DNA from: Notamacropus eugenii | Lineage: Eukaryota; Chordata; Mammalia; Diprotodontia; Macropodidae | Direction of reading: 5' to 3' | DNA length: 64,000 nucleotides | Assembly (NCBI RefSeq): GCF_028372415.1 | Contig: NC_092872.1 | Location: forward strand, 276,957,206 to 277,021,205 | Shown: one piece after another, positions 23,175-35,332 of the stretch | Position numbering within the stretch: position 1 is the stretch's first letter | Layout of the letters: every line of letters begins with the position of its first letter | Translations under genes and position numbers: made by a program | The notes under the pieces: generated by a model | What the model was told of the DNA's origin: nothing | Seen by the model: the letters and a program-made list of their open reading frames with translations, nothing else | Database searches by the model: none

Positions 23175-23493
23175 CTTGGATGTAGTGATGACGAGGAAGA
23201 GGCAGATAGACAGGCTGAGAGAGAGAAACAGACACAGACAAACGCAGACGCGGAGCAGAGGGAGCGCACAGACAGCCCCGTGGGAAGCAAGTCCTGGGAC
23301 GCAGCTTGCTGGCTCCGGGCTCGGCTGACTCACTGCCCGGCTTCGGCCACTCTAGGCTCCCCGGGCTCCCCGGCTCTTAGTCGCGGCAATAGCGGCAAGC
23401 CGAGAGCAGCCCAAGACGAGCCAACCAGAACTCGCTAGCGCTGTTGCATGGGCAGGCAGGCAGCTCTGTCCCGGGTTCCTGCCACCGCCGCCG

Positions 23494-23501
23494 CCTTTAT
23501 A
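23494..23501 (-). promoter_or_regulatory. DKK1: TATA box of DKK1 (TATAAAGG)
   Basis: A perfect TATA motif on the minus strand within otherwise GC-rich DNA, about 320 bases upstream of the DKK1 ATG. Transcription would start near 23470, giving a 5' UTR of about 295 bases. From memory, the human DKK1 promoter also has a TATA element. Confidence 0.75.
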
Positions 23502-23540
23502 CTCCCGGGCCCTGGCTCTGCCCGCCCCCTCGGGGGCCAC

Positions 23541-23567
23541 TACAAAGCCCGGGATGGTATTTCAAAG
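23541..23567. promoter_or_regulatory. Pair of TCF/LEF-like core motifs upstream of DKK1
   Basis: TACAAAG (23541-23547) and TTCAAAG (23561-23567) both fit WWCAAAG. They lie 20 bases apart on the same strand, about 40 and 60 bases upstream of the TATA box. DKK1 is a known Wnt/beta-catenin feedback target, which makes the pair plausible. The motif is short, so chance is a real alternative. Confidence 0.4.
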
Positions 23568-24049
23568 CCTTGGAGAGGGGCTGGGAGGGGGTGTGTGAGT
23601 GCCTACGCGGGATGGGGGAGGAAGAAGAGGGGGATGGGGTTGCCCCTCCCCTCCCCTCTTCTCCTTTCTCCTCTCCCTTTCCCCCCTTCCCCCTCCTGCT
23701 TCTGGTCCCAGCTTCCTAGGCGGTGGGCAAGCGCTCTGGGCTTCCGCCCGGGGAAGAATCCAGCTTTCCCAAGTTGCCCAGGACTTAATTAAGAGAGGGG
23801 AACTCCTGGGACCCTTGGCCGCACCCTGAACCAGGATCACCAGGCCCCGCCATCGGAGACACTTTTTAGCCCCAGTGAACCTTCCTTAGCGCGCCAAGTC
23901 CGTTTTCTTTCCCTCTCCGGTATACTGTAAGGCGCTTTTTGCTCACACTAGGCATATTGTCACCCTGGGGACTGTACCGGAAACAGCACCGGACGAAGGG
24001 GAGACCTTGTCTTCCAATAAGCATAGAGTTGAAGTGTTGGATTGGAATC

Positions 24050-24265
24050 GGAAGACTTGAGTGTAAATGCTGCCGCAGACATTGCGTGGCTCTGGACAAG
24101 TCAGTCTTAGTTTCCTCATGTATTAATTGGGGTTATTAACAACACTTTCCTCCCAGGGTTGTTGTGAGGATCAAATAAGAGAAAATACGTGAGTATCAAA
24201 TGAGTAAAGCGCTCTGGAAACCTTAAAGAGTTATACAAATAACTATTATTATTAGGACACTGAAT
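24050..24265 (+). mobile_element. MIR/CORE-SINE, plus strand, upstream of DKK1
   Basis: GCTCTGGACAAGTCAGTC, TTAGTTTCCTCATGTATTAA, GGTTGTTGTGAGGATCAAAT and CTCTGGAAACCTTAAAGAGT follow MIR/CORE order. It sits about 600 bases upstream of the DKK1 TATA box. Confidence 0.75.
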
Positions 24266-24374
24266 TTCAGAAATCTTAGGTCAAGTTCCCAGGACTACTT
24301 AGCTAAGTAAAGTGTCCGAGAAAGGATTTAAACTTCTATCGTCTTATCCACTATCTTCTGCAGTTTCTCTGTCT

Positions 24375-24490
24375 GTGTCCGGAGTCAGGATGACCTGGAC
24401 CCTTCCTCAGAGGCTTAGACTAGGCAAGTCACACAACCTCTCTGGAACTCAGTTTCCTCATCTGTAACATGAGGCTGTTACACTACATCA
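24375..24490 (+). mobile_element. MIR/CORE-SINE fragment, plus strand
   Basis: GTCCGGAGTCAGGATGACCT, GACTAGGCAAGTCACACAAC and CAGTTTCCTCATCTGTAACA. Confidence 0.65.
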
Positions 24491-24704
24491 ACATATTTAA
24501 AATACAAATTAAAAATATATTGATAACTATTTCACTGTGATTGGTTCCCTTTGTAATGAGAAGGGGTCCGTAGAACTGACCAGGCTACCAAACGGGTACA
24601 TGAAGACTTTCTGGCCTGGATAAATCCCTGCCAGCTCTAATCTAGAATCACCTAGTTGTGTGATCCTAGGTAAGTCGTCTCATATCTCTGTGCTTCTGCT
24701 TTTC

Positions 24705-24925
24705 CACAATCATTTATTCAACAATGACTTATTAAGCACTTGCTCTGAGGAAAGTGCTATGGATTCACATACAAAAATGAAATTGACCCTATCCTCAGGA
24801 AACCTGTATTCTATTCACTGGGAAAATACCCGCATAGATCACTACATACACAATCTGGGGGAGAAGGGTGTATACACGGATAAAGAAATCCCAAATAACT
24901 TGAGGAGGGCCATTAGCAAGATGGG
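24705..24925 (-). mobile_element. L2 3' end, antisense
   Basis: CATTTATTCAACAATGACTT, GACCCTATCCTCAGGAAACC and GTATACACGGATAAAGAAAT follow reversed L2 order. Confidence 0.65.
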
Positions 24926-25534
24926 CAGATCTGTGAAGTGGCCTCACTACACTGGGGTGTTGTGAGGGTTCAAAGAGATGGTGTCTGAAAGGAACTTCAC
25001 AATCCATAAAGCTAGATAGAACCATTACCTCTTACTGAGCTTCCAATAAGCCAAAATAAACATAGTGCTCCAGTTAGGCTTCCTGCGAAATTTATTCATT
25101 AAGCACTTAGTTTGGGAGGTGGGGTGTTTGGAGCTCAGTGACTACACAGGGCTGGTCTGACAGCAGTCTTTCCCTTGGAACTCTTCTTATCCAGGTCTCT
25201 GTCTATGTTTGCATACTCTCTGTATGCTTGTGTGTCTGTAGGTCTGTGTCTGTCTGTCTGTCTGAATCTCTCCCTCCAATCCTCCCCTGCGGAAGGGGGA
25301 GGGGATTTGCACATCAAAAGCCTGGTCAGAAAGAAAGGCTGCTCTAAATATCCTTTTGAAGGGACAGTCTGGGGGGGTGTGGGGGGAGGTAGGCAGAGCC
25401 TGGCCTTTGGACATTAGATCAGGGCTGGAGATGAGAGGAAAGAGGGAGACAGACAGGAAGTAACAACTGGTGACTTTCCTGTAACTGGCCAAGAATTCTT
25501 GTTATCCTTGGCCAGCGTGGCATAGAGATCTAGA

Positions 25535-25775
25535 GGATGGGTGGGATAGTGGAGAGGGCCAAGGAGACCTATTCTGCTGACAGGAGAGACTGGGATTCAG
25601 ATCCCTCTGACCTGAGTTCTGAGACCAGGGGAAAGTCACTCTTCCCTTGAGCCTCAGTGTTCTCCTCTGTAAAATGGGAATAATAATCCCTGAAGTGCCT
25701 CCCTCAAAGATGAGTGGGAGACTTCAAGAAGTCAAGTGCTTGGCAGGAGTGAAAGGGCTTCATAAAAATCAGGCT
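25535..25775 (+). mobile_element. MIR/CORE-SINE, plus strand
   Basis: GGGATTCAGATCCCTCTGAC, TGAGCCTCAGTGTTCTCCTC and TGTAAAATGGGAATAATAAT follow MIR order. Confidence 0.7.
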
Positions 25776-25859
25776 TTTCATTTGTATTTCAATCCTTCAG
25801 TCTGATCCATAACTGTGAGAGAAACAAAATGAATCAGATCAGAGGGGCAGAACTTATTG

Positions 25860-25995
25860 GCTCAAATGAATATTCATACACATATGTATGCACACACATC
25901 CTCATCTACATCCACACAGGTGTGCACATACATACACATGCACACACATCCACATCCACATGGGCATGCACATACATGAGCCTGCACTCACACAG
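25860..25995. repeat. CA-rich degenerate tract
   Basis: Repeated CACACATCC, CATACACATG and similar units, imperfect throughout. Confidence 0.7.
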
Positions 25996-26393
25996 GATCT
26001 AGGCTCCAGGCTGGAGGAAGAAGGTCTAGCCTGGTGCTAAATCTTCTAGAGTTTACTAAACTGGGTTTGCAGAATTTATTGCAAGAAGTACAAGAATTCC
26101 ACTAGTGATTCTTTCTCCTACTCCCTCCCCTTCCCCAGTAGGGAAACCTCTGACTGATATGTTTCTTTTTATGCTTTAATTCATTTTGAGTCATGTACTA
26201 AACTTCATTTTAATCCAAGAAAAATTATCCAATGCTTACTGTGTGAGGAGTCCAGTATTAAGGACTGGGCATTGTGAAGTTTAGTGAAGGGGACCCCTGA
26301 CCTCATAGAGCTCAGGATGGAGGCATGAAACTTTCACTTCTTTTTTGTCTTCCCCCTTTTCTCTTCTTGAACCTTTTCTTCATTTTCCTGTCG

Positions 26394-26460
26394 TCATCAT
26401 CATCATCATCATCACCATCATCATCTTCTTCCTCTTCTCCTCCTCCTCCTTTCTTGAGAA
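26394..26460. repeat. (CAT)n/(CTT)n/(CTC)n trinucleotide tract
   Basis: CATCATCAT runs into TCTTCTTCC and CTCCTCCTC. Frames through it are homopolymeric artefacts. Confidence 0.9.
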
Positions 26461-26564
26461 TAATTTCAAAGCCAAAGGGGAAGGAAAAAATAGCCAGGCA
26501 TGTATACATACCAAGAAAATGTAGAAAAACAGAGCTCTGAATTTGGGGAAGGAAAAGCTGAGTT

Positions 26565-26695
26565 TTAGTCTCCAATAACTGCTAATCACTATCTCTGCGA
26601 CCTTGAGCAAGTCCTTTTCCCTTCATGGACCTCAGTTTCCTCATTTGTAAAACCAGCTGATCTCTACGGTCCCTGTGTCTTTAACAGATATCCAG
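26565..26695 (+). mobile_element. MIR/CORE-SINE fragment, plus strand
   Basis: CTCTGCGACCTTGAGCAAGT, CCTCAGTTTCCTCATTTGTA and CTCTACGGTCCCTG. Confidence 0.6.
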
Positions 26696-26861
26696 CCACA
26701 TTCTTTGCAGTTCTGTCCACCTCTTCTTAAAACAAGGAATCTTCAGAAGAGAAACTCCTAAACATCTCCTTCAACCAACCCCTCTGTTCCCCCATTCCTT
26801 TCCTTAATCTCCACTATTCTTCTTTTACCCAAGCCATTTATGACAGAACATTTTTAATGCC

Positions 26862-26903
26862 TGTGTGTGTGTGTGTGTATGTGTGTGTGTGTGTGTGTGT
26901 GTG
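26862..26903. repeat. (TG)n microsatellite abutting a SINE
   Basis: About 20 TG units with one TA interruption, directly 5' of the SINE at 26915. Confidence 0.9.
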
Positions 26904-26914
26904 GTGTCTCTCAC

Positions 26915-27165
26915 ATGGTGGTCAAGTGGATAAAGTTGCTGGTCCTGGAATCAGCAAGACTCGTCTTTGTGAGTTCAAATCCAACCGCAGATATTTATTA
27001 GCTTTGTGAGCCTGGCCAAGTCACTTCACCCTTCTTGCCTCAGTTTTCTCATCTGTAAAATGAATTGGAGAAAGAAATGGCAAACCACTCCAGTGTCTTT
27101 GCCAAGAAAATCCCAAATGGGGTCACAAAAGAATCAGACACGACTGAACAGCAACAAGCTCTATG
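26915..27165 (+). mobile_element. tRNA-derived marsupial SINE
   Basis: GTGGTCAAGTGGATAAAG starts the element. The B-box-like GAGTTCAAATCC, TTTTCTCATCTGTAAAATGA, GGCAAACCACTCCAGTGTC and CAGACACGACTGAACAGCAA follow. It is near full length, with the characteristic 3' end. Confidence 0.85.
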
Positions 27166-27229
27166 AGACTCTATGGCAGGTATCAACCCTCTCATATTGA
27201 TTGTATGAATGTTGGTATATCACACCTAT

Positions 27230-27350
27230 CTCCTTTCCCATTACAATGTAAACTCTACGTGAGCGGCATCCTTTTTATCTCTTTTTATCAATAGTATGCT
27301 TTACACATAATAGATGTTAAATCTGTTGAATGCTTATTGAATGAACAGAT
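27230..27350 (+). mobile_element. L2 3' end, plus strand
   Basis: CATTACAATGTAAACTCTAC followed by ACACATAATAGATGTTAAAT and TGAATGCTTATTGAATGAAC is the L2 terminal block. Confidence 0.6.
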
Positions 27351-28380
27351 GCCTGCCAGAAATCCTTCACTTAGAAACTAAAAGTGGTTTCTACACCAGT
27401 ATGTACTTAACAAGGAGAGAATAAATAAAAGTCTCTCTCCTCCAACACACACACATTATCCATTTCAGAGATTTTCAGGATAAAAATTTACAGCATCAAA
27501 AAGGTAGTTTAAATTGGCTGTTTAAAAACAATAGCAACACGCCAACAAGACCTGGCTTTTCCTGGGCTAGTGCCCAGGTAAGTAGTGTAATGCCTAGGCA
27601 GAGAGCACCACTCTTTGTTTGGGGGAATCTTAGATATCCCATTGAAGAATTCACTGGGTGCCCTGTTCTTTGCTGGTTTAGCCAAGGTAGTGTTATTTCT
27701 GACTACATAAGATGAGATCCTGCCCACAACTAGTCCTTACCGACATGTTTTCCAGCATGGCTGACCAACCTATTGTCTTTCAACGGGGCAAGAGGACAAA
27801 GAACACTTGGGCTTGCTACAGCCAGGAAAGATGAATATGGGACAGTACAGCAAAGTAGGATGAAGCTCTGGATTCCAAACTGGGTTTTTATTGGTGTCAG
27901 AAATTCCTTTGCTATCACTTTGCAACTTGGAGTTTCAGGTAGGGAGTTGCCCTGGGATGCTTTGGGCTAGAGGGATTTTTTGGGTAGCCTTGTGTGTCAG
28001 AGGCAGGATTGAACCCAGGCCTTCTTCACTCTAAGGCCAGTCCTTTATCCCACCTAGGGGTTTGGAAATAATGTCACTTGGAGCAAGGATTTTTATTCTA
28101 TCACCTTGCGAGCAGGTCTTGTTTTGATCTTATCTTCCCATTTCCAGAGTCGAACAGAGTATCAGATTCACAGAAAGCCCTCCATGAAGACTGCTGTTGC
28201 TCTAGTCTTGTCTTTACAAGATCCTAGGTCTAGAGATGGAAGGGACTAGATAAACCATGTAGGGTACGCTCCCCCTGCCCCCACCCTTTCCACCACTCCA
28301 TGGGTCACACCTATTAAGTGAAAAATTAAGATGAGTTTTTTACCTGATAAATGTAGGAGGGCTAACTGGAGTCCAGGTAT
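27350..28380. other. DKK1-PRKG1 interval, mostly unclassified
   Basis: A SINE 5' end in reverse is suggested at 27985-28065 (GAGGCAGGATTGAACCCAGG ... CTTTATCCCACCTAG). Otherwise nothing is recognised. Confidence 0.4.
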
Positions 28381-28384
28381 TTGT

Positions 28385-28545
28385 TTAACATGAGAAACAT
28401 TTATTAACCACTTACTACATGTAAGACACTGTGTCTAGTATATGAAACAAAAAAAGTCCCTGAGGAAACTGAGACTCAGATAAATTAAATGACATTTTTA
28501 GGACACACAGGTAAGACTAAGTCTTTGGGGAAAACACTTAAAGCC
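28385..28545 (-). mobile_element. L2/CORE-SINE remnant, antisense
   Basis: AACATTTATTAACCACTTAC with AAGACACTGTGTCTAG resembles a reversed L2 end. CTGAGGAAACTGAGACTCAG next to it resembles a CORE-SINE. Possibly two elements. Confidence 0.5.
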
Positions 28546-28734
28546 TTGACACTCTCTTGTTCCTGAGAACCTGTGTGGCCTCTCTGACCTCTAGCAACTT
28601 ACAGCCTTGGGGTCAGCGAAGGGACAAAGGAGAAAGTCAGAATCCCCCTTCCCCTGTGGCTGAAGTGGGGAGTGATTTGGTCAGGAGCATCCAGTGTCTC
28701 TTTCCAGAACCTAGGACTCCAATTTGAAGCTCAG

Positions 28735-28980
28735 CTTAGATGACATTTGCAATGGGAAACCTTGCCTGATTCCTTCAGTTGTCATTATCAGCTCTATCTT
28801 CTCCCCTCAAATTATCCAATTTATAACTATTAACATGTTGTATCCCCCTTGTAGACTATAAGCTCCACGAGACAGGAGTGTTTTTTATTTTGTTATTTTA
28901 TTTTGTCTGTGAATCTCCTAGTGGCTAGAATAGTGCCTTACGTGTTGTAAGTTCTCAATTAATATTTCTTGTCTTGAAAA
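28735..28980 (+). mobile_element. L2 LINE 3' end, plus strand
   Basis: GAAACCTTGCCTGATTCCTT, GTAGACTATAAGCTCCACGA and AGTGCCTTACGTGTTGTAAG, then TCTCAATTAATATTTCTTGT, are the L2 terminal module. Confidence 0.7.
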
Positions 28981-28984
28981 TTCT

Positions 28985-29803
<819 letters not shown>

Positions 29804-30239
29804 GAGCTAGAAAGTCACTTCCTAGTTCCTTGGGGTTATCCCTAGACTTCTGAAGGATGAGTAAGCAGTGAGCCTCTGGTAACCCAACCTGTAACCCAAC
29901 CTGCCAGGGTAAGCAGGAGTTTGGATATTCTTTCCCAAATCTGTGATATTGATTGGAACATAGGTTAGAATATAGGTTATAGAAATAGATAAAGGCTTGC
30001 CCCATATCAGAATGAGAGATAGCTGGCTCCTTTAGCCTAGCCCTGTAAGAAACCACTAAACCCATTTGGTCTGGTGGAAATGTGACTTTATCTAGTACAA
30101 TAGGCAATCTTCATCTGTAGAAACTGTGAAATATTATGTCTATGGCCAATGGAAAAAGGCGTCTCATAGCTCTGAGATGTAGGAAACTTTCTCTGAAAGT
30201 TTCTCATGGAGAATCTTAAAGATTCTCATGGAATCATGG

Positions 30240-30770
30240 ATACTCTAACTTATTTTCCAGAATCCTAGACCCTAAGAGCTGGAAGAAGTCTGGGGCCTTC
30301 TAGAACAACGTAACAAGAATCCCCTTGTTGAAGATAATGGCCATGCAGCTTTGGCTTGAACCCACTACCTATGGACATAGTCTGTTTAAGATATTTTGAA
30401 TTATTCCAGAGTGCTGCCCAAGTCTAAATTCACTTTTTTGCAGCTTCTGCCCACTGGTTCTCATTCTTTCCTGTGTGGACAAGCAGAATTAGTCACGTTC
30501 TCTTCCATGTGCCAGCCTTTCCAAAGCTTGAAGAAGGGCTAGGAAGTTGCTCTCGGTCTTTTCTTCTCCAGGAGAAGCACCCCTCAGTCCTTCATCTAAT
30601 GCTCATGTTGTATTGCCTGCAGGCCCTTCACCAGGCAACTTGCCTTCTTCAGAACATTCTTCAATTTATCAAAGTCCTTCCTAAATGTAGTGTCAAATAG
30701 CTGGGATCTGGCCTAGGCAGAGAACAGTGAGTGGGGCTGTCACAGCCTTGTTCTTGGAAGCCACCCCAGT
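30240..30770 (+). mobile_element. CR1/L3-type LINE 3' fragment, plus strand
   Basis: GCAGCTTCTGCCCACTGGTT, TTTTCTTCTCCAGGAGAAGC, CAGGCCCTTCACCAGGCAAC and TTTATCAAAGTCCTTCCTAA follow the order of the mammalian L3/CR1 3' module. Confidence 0.7.
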
Positions 30771-30774
30771 GTTA

Positions 30775-31805
30775 ATGCAGCCCAGGATTCCATTTAATCT
30801 ATTGAGAGCTGCAGTGGGGGACTCTTGGCATGATCAAAGTCAAAGGAGTGGGGCCAAGTAGACCACAAGGGATCCAAATTGGGGCTCCAGTTTATAAAAT
30901 TGTCCTTATTTTGTGTGTCTCCAGCTTTCAAAAAAATTATTATTCACAGGGAAACCTGTTGTAATGCAACTATGTAGTCTCAGAAAACAAAGTTGTTCAC
31001 TTGGGCTGGCTGGTGAATGCCCACATATTGAGTGGTACCAATCTAGAACAGAAAAAGAAGATGCTGTGTGAGCCTGATCATGACCCCTCTGGGTCTCAGA
31101 TCAGGGACTTGCCCTGGTTAGCCTCAGAGCTTTCTTCCAGCAGGACATCCAGAACCCTAGGGTCCCAGGGCCTTATTTCAGTTGAGTGCTTGGGAGCTGG
31201 TGTTCTCATCAGGGTTTTGAAGGGTTTTGGTCTCAGGGCCTTTCATAATGGCCAAATTTCAGGAAATGGTTGTTAGTCTGGGGCCAAGTGAAAGAGCTCT
31301 CCCAAGGGAAGGATTCTCTTTAACACTAGGTAATGGGGATGCTAGACAATCATTCAGGCAGCTTGGTCAATGGAGACGGTTAGCACAGATCATTAGGGTC
31401 CCACAGATGGATTCTGACTTTCATGGGAGCTAAATTGTACAAAACAAATTTAGTGAAAATAAAAAGGCTCCACACATAGAAAAAAAAAAGAAAAAAACGT
31501 GAGAAGATGATTGGGTATGGAACAATAAACTCTTGGCAGCTTTCCCACCATCCTGACAACAGGGATAGGTCAGTGCTATAGAATTATGCTAATGAAAAAT
31601 TCCTTTAATGTTCTTCCTGAAAGATTTGGAGCTTCTGTCAAAGACAAACCTTCCAGACAGAGCACGTAGCACGTAGGAGGATACAAGATATTGGCCAAAT
31701 AGTCACTAAGACAAATGGCTCAGCTGTGATATCTTTGGGTATTGAAGCATCCCTTCCTCTCCCCTGCCCCCAGAACCACCATGTTCAAAATGACACTCAC
31801 TTAAG
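30775..31805. other. Interval DNA, nothing recognised
   Basis: No credible coding frame. An A-rich run occurs near 31479-31498. Confidence 0.35.
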
Positions 31806-31809
31806 TCTT

Positions 31810-33300
31810 CAGATTTTATTGATTCACTTTGTTTTTTAAGTCACAATGTTTTCCAGTTTGGTCCCTCCCTGGACCACCCCTTATAACAAACAAAATTCAT
31901 AGAACACGCCTTTTTAAATTGTTCTTTTTTTCCATTGCTGTAGTTATTTTTTAGTGTTATTTCCAAGTTATTTTGCTTTACATCACTTCTGATAAATCTT
32001 TCCAAGTTTCTCTGAATTCTCTGTTTTGTCATGTCTCACTGCATGACATTAATCCATGAGACATTTGGGCCCCAATGTGATCAGCCCATCCCCAGTCCTT
32101 GGCCCCTTGTGGGGCGTCATCGAAACAGGAGTAGAGGAGGAAAGGAAGTAGGGTACAGTGGAGAGAGGATGCTTCCAGAGGTAGAGGGTTAAGGCTCAGA
32201 TCCCCCCCTCTGATACTTAGGATTTCTATGACCATGAGTATGTCACTTAAAATGGGGATCTAGTGTCCTGCCTTCTTTGATCCTTAAGATTTCCTTGGCC
32301 TCATTTAGTTTTCTCCTCTGTAAAACAAGGGGGTTGGACTAGGTGACCTCTGAGACCGTTGCTACCTTTAGATCTATGAACCTGTAAGCTTTTCAAGAAG
32401 CCTCAGGGTAAGGCAAGGTAATTAGTCTGGGACATTTGACTATTGATCTTAGGGATCTTGAATGTTGTGAATGTTTCTTAGTATTAAATTGATTTTTCCT
32501 AATTAAGTATCTACTTCCCCTTCCTCTATTAGAAAGAATAAATCCTCTGCAATAAACATACATACTAAAGCAAAACAGGTTTTGCATTGTCCATGTCCAA
32601 AAAAAGTATAATATCTTGCATCCTTCAGTCTGAATCCATCCACCTCTCTGTCAATAGCTATGCAACTTGATTGGTCATTGCACTGACCAGTGTTCTTAAG
32701 TCTTTCAAAGTTGCTTGTCTTTACAATAGTACTGTTGTATAAATTGTTCTTTTCATTCTGCTCACTTTATTGCACATCAGTTCATACAAATCTCAGGATG
32801 CTCTGAAACCATGCTGTTTTGTTGTTGTTATAATATGTTGTCATATTTCAATTGTAGCTGAATCTTTGTGACCCCTTTTGGGGTTTTCTTGGCAAAGATA
32901 CTGAAGGGGTTTGCCATTTCCTTCTCTAGCTCATTTTACAGATGAGGAAACTGAGGTAAACAGGATTAAATGACTTGCCCAGAGTCACCCAGCTAGTAAG
33001 TGTCTGAGGTTGAATTTGAACTCAGGAACAATCTTCCTGACTTGAGGCCCAGTACCTTATCCATTGTGCCACCTAGCTAACCATCCCCTTTGTTATTTTT
33101 TGTAGCACAATAATATGAAATGATGGGTGCCTCTTTTTGCCTTTACAAGAAAGGGCTACAAACTTTTCCTTTTTCTTCGATCTCTTTGAAGTCTAGTACT
33201 GTTGGCGTATGGCTGAGTCAAAGGGTCGGCACTGGTTAGTAACTTTTCAGGCATAGTTGCAAGCTGATTTCTAGAATTCATCCCTGGGAATTTTAATGTA
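31810..33300 (-). mobile_element. Old L1 3'-terminal remnants, antisense, interrupted by SINEs
   Basis: TGGCTGAGTCAAAGGGTCGG followed by GCATAGTTGCAAGCTGATTT and earlier AT-rich blocks resembles the marsupial L1 3' region in reverse. The SINE at 32820-33090 lies within it, and a MIR/CORE-type stretch near 32.24-32.39 kb may also be inserted. Confidence 0.5.
32820..33090 (-). mobile_element. tRNA-derived SINE inserted in an L1 remnant
   Basis: Reverse complement of the 26.9-kb family: GACCCCTTTTGGGGTTTTCT, GGGTTTGCCATTTCC, TTACAGATGAGGAAACTGAG and ATTGTGCCACCTAGCTAACC. L1 3'-UTR-like sequence lies on both sides. Confidence 0.8.
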
Positions 33301-33304
33301 GCAT

Positions 33305-33900
33305 TCCTGTGGTTATCTAGGAGGAGAGGATCAGACCTGCTCGGATGATATTACAGTCAAATGACATTCTGTGATGTCACAGTTGAGCCATTCGCTCTAG
33401 ATTGACAAAGTATTTATTGAGCAGATGTCTAGTGATCTGCTCCCTATAGAGCAGATGGACTGACTTTCTTGGAAAGAAACTTCAGACCCATAGGCAGTGA
33501 GTCACAGAGCTTAGGGAGCACCTTGGTGTCAGGAGGCTCAGCCCTCCCATGTGATTCTGGGAGCCCATGATGTGCATGACTGGTATGGTCTCAGAAGTAT
33601 AGAGACAGAACTAGCTTGGAGTTTATTTGGGCTTTATAGGGTCATGAGTCTGAGAGCAGGGCAGAACCTTGCAAATAGGAATGACTCATGTTTCTGTTGT
33701 AAGGGAGAATGTTTAAGGAGGAGGAAGGTGAGCAGGGATCCTTGTAAACTTCACAAAGCAGGTTCTTCTCAACCATCTGGAGAAGTAGGTAGTGAATGTA
33801 GTAGTGCCCCAGTTTTATACACTAGAAAACTGAGACCCAGATGGGTAATGACATTTGATGGAGGTTATACAGGTAGTTAGAAGATTGATGAACAAGTATG
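33305..33900. other. Interval DNA with a weak SINE remnant
   Basis: ACACTAGAAAACTGAGACCC at 33819-33838 hints at a reversed CORE-SINE. The rest is unclassified. Confidence 0.35.
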
Positions 33901-33904
33901 ATGT

Positions 33905-33995
33905 CAACTCCTTGAGGGCAGGATTTTTCTTTATCACCTTCATATCCCCAGCTCCTAGTCTAGGGCCTGGCACAGAGTGGATGAATGTAGGAAGT
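33905..33995 (+). mobile_element. L2 3' end, plus strand
   Basis: CAACTCCTTGAGGGCAGGAT and CCAGCTCCTAGTCTAGGGCC with GGCACAGAGTGGATGAATG are L2 terminal blocks. Confidence 0.65.
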
Positions 33996-34150
33996 GGTAG
34001 AGAGATTGGTAGTACTTGTCACCTCACATCCAGTGATTTGTTCCAACTCACCTGGAAGTGTATCAGTTGTCATTTTTCTTATGTGAAGAATGGCCACACA
34101 TTTCTAGAAGGGATAGAAAAGTTGAAGTTAAGGAGCAGAGAGGAATGAGT

Positions 34151-34151
<1 letters not shown>

Positions 34152-34206
<55 letters not shown>
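34152..34206. repeat. (TG)n microsatellite
   Basis: About 27 uninterrupted TG units. Confidence 0.95.
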
Positions 34207-34207
<1 letters not shown>

Positions 34208-34815
34208 GGGCTAGCTGTTCTTTCTGAATTGGTAACCCTGTTAAACACACCAGGACCTCTAGCTGGAGATGGCCTTATCTTTCTGAAAGCCAATTCTGGA
34301 CACTCCAATGCCCTGCACCCTGCCCCAATCCTGCCCTGCCTGGGACACAGCAAACATCCTGTTGTCCTGTACATCCCTGGGCCAGAGCAATTCAAGCTCC
34401 CAGTGGTTCCAGGTCTCCCTTTGATGGATCTAGATCAAATGGTTTGGGAGGGGGGACCCTGGGTCTACATCTGACTTGAACCAGGCTGGCATGTCCCTGA
34501 ACCCTGCCCTGGAGCGGACCCCATCCCACCAGGATCATGGGGTGGGGGAGGAGGGAGCCCCTCAGCCTCCCTGACCTTCCCAGACAATGGGTGTTAGGGA
34601 TGTGTCCTGGCCCCTCGGGGACAGTAATTCTGGTTTAATTAAAAGAGGGGAAGAGGATGAGAGTAGGAAGCAGGAGAGAAGATGGAAAGAAGGGAATGCA
34701 TACTTCAAGCCAGTCATTAGGTCCTGGCTAAAACTCGAGCTTCTGCTGCCCCCTGGTGGAATATCAGTGTCACCTGGTACTTGAATGCAAAGAGTTTTCC
34801 TTAAAGTAATCTGCA

Positions 34816-34924
34816 TTCCTTCCTTCCTTCCTTCCTTCCTTCCTTCCTTCCTTCCTTCCTTCCTTCCTTCCTTCCTTCCTTCCTTCCTTCCTTCCTTCCT
34901 TCCTTCCTTCCTTCCTTCCTTCCT
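34816..34924. repeat. (TTCC)n microsatellite
   Basis: About 27 near-perfect units abut an antisense L2. Confidence 0.95.
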
Positions 34925-34925
34925 C

Positions 34926-35260
34926 AAGCATTTATTAAACACCTCGTTTATACTAAGCACCATACTGGGTACTGGGGATACAGGGACAAAGTGTGAGACA
35001 ATCCTTAGCCTCTAAGATCCGACATTCTAATGGGAAAGATAAGTTCACCTACAAATACAGTATAAATATAAAGTGAACAAATACAGATTTCTATATCAAT
35101 AAATACAAGGAAGCTTTAGAGGGAGGACACTAGTAGGTGTGGGGGGAATCTTGAAAGGCTTCCTGAGGAAGGTGAGGCTGAGTGGAAAAGAAAGACCCTA
35201 TGAGGCAGAGACAAGGCTGGAGCATTCCAGAGAGTGCATTCGTTGGACAGATACAAGAAA
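34926..35260 (-). mobile_element. L2 LINE 3' end, antisense
   Basis: CAAGCATTTATTAAACACCT and CATACTGGGTACTGGGGATA mark the reversed L2 3' end. A 109-base (TTCC)n tract abuts it. Confidence 0.75.
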
Positions 35261-35332
35261 TACTATTAACATCGTTACTTAATTTGAGAAAGTAGCCTCT
35301 TCTTTCACCCAAGGTCTGCCTAGAAGATCGGG

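Larger units (their letters stand above)
22560..23720. promoter_or_regulatory. CpG-rich island over the DKK1 promoter, exon 1 and intron 1 start
   Basis: Dense CpG and high G+C contrast with the AT-rich flanks. It covers the TATA box, the 5' UTR and the first coding exon. Boundaries are by eye. Confidence 0.7.

Noticed and set aside
23175-23333. In-frame N-terminal extension of DKK1 by 53 codons
   Set aside because: The frame is open, but the upstream start is GTG, not ATG, and the extension is low-complexity 5' UTR sequence. The ATG at 23174 directly precedes a good signal peptide.
22725-23438. Long plus-strand frames opposite DKK1 exon 1
   Set aside because: GC-rich shadow frames of the coding strand and promoter; no independent support.
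26312-26610. Acidic or serine-rich frames near 26.4 kb
   Set aside because: Produced by (CAT)n/(CTC)n triplets.
34562-35015. Frames with KEGR or PSFL repeats
   Set aside because: Translation of the (TTCC)n microsatellite.
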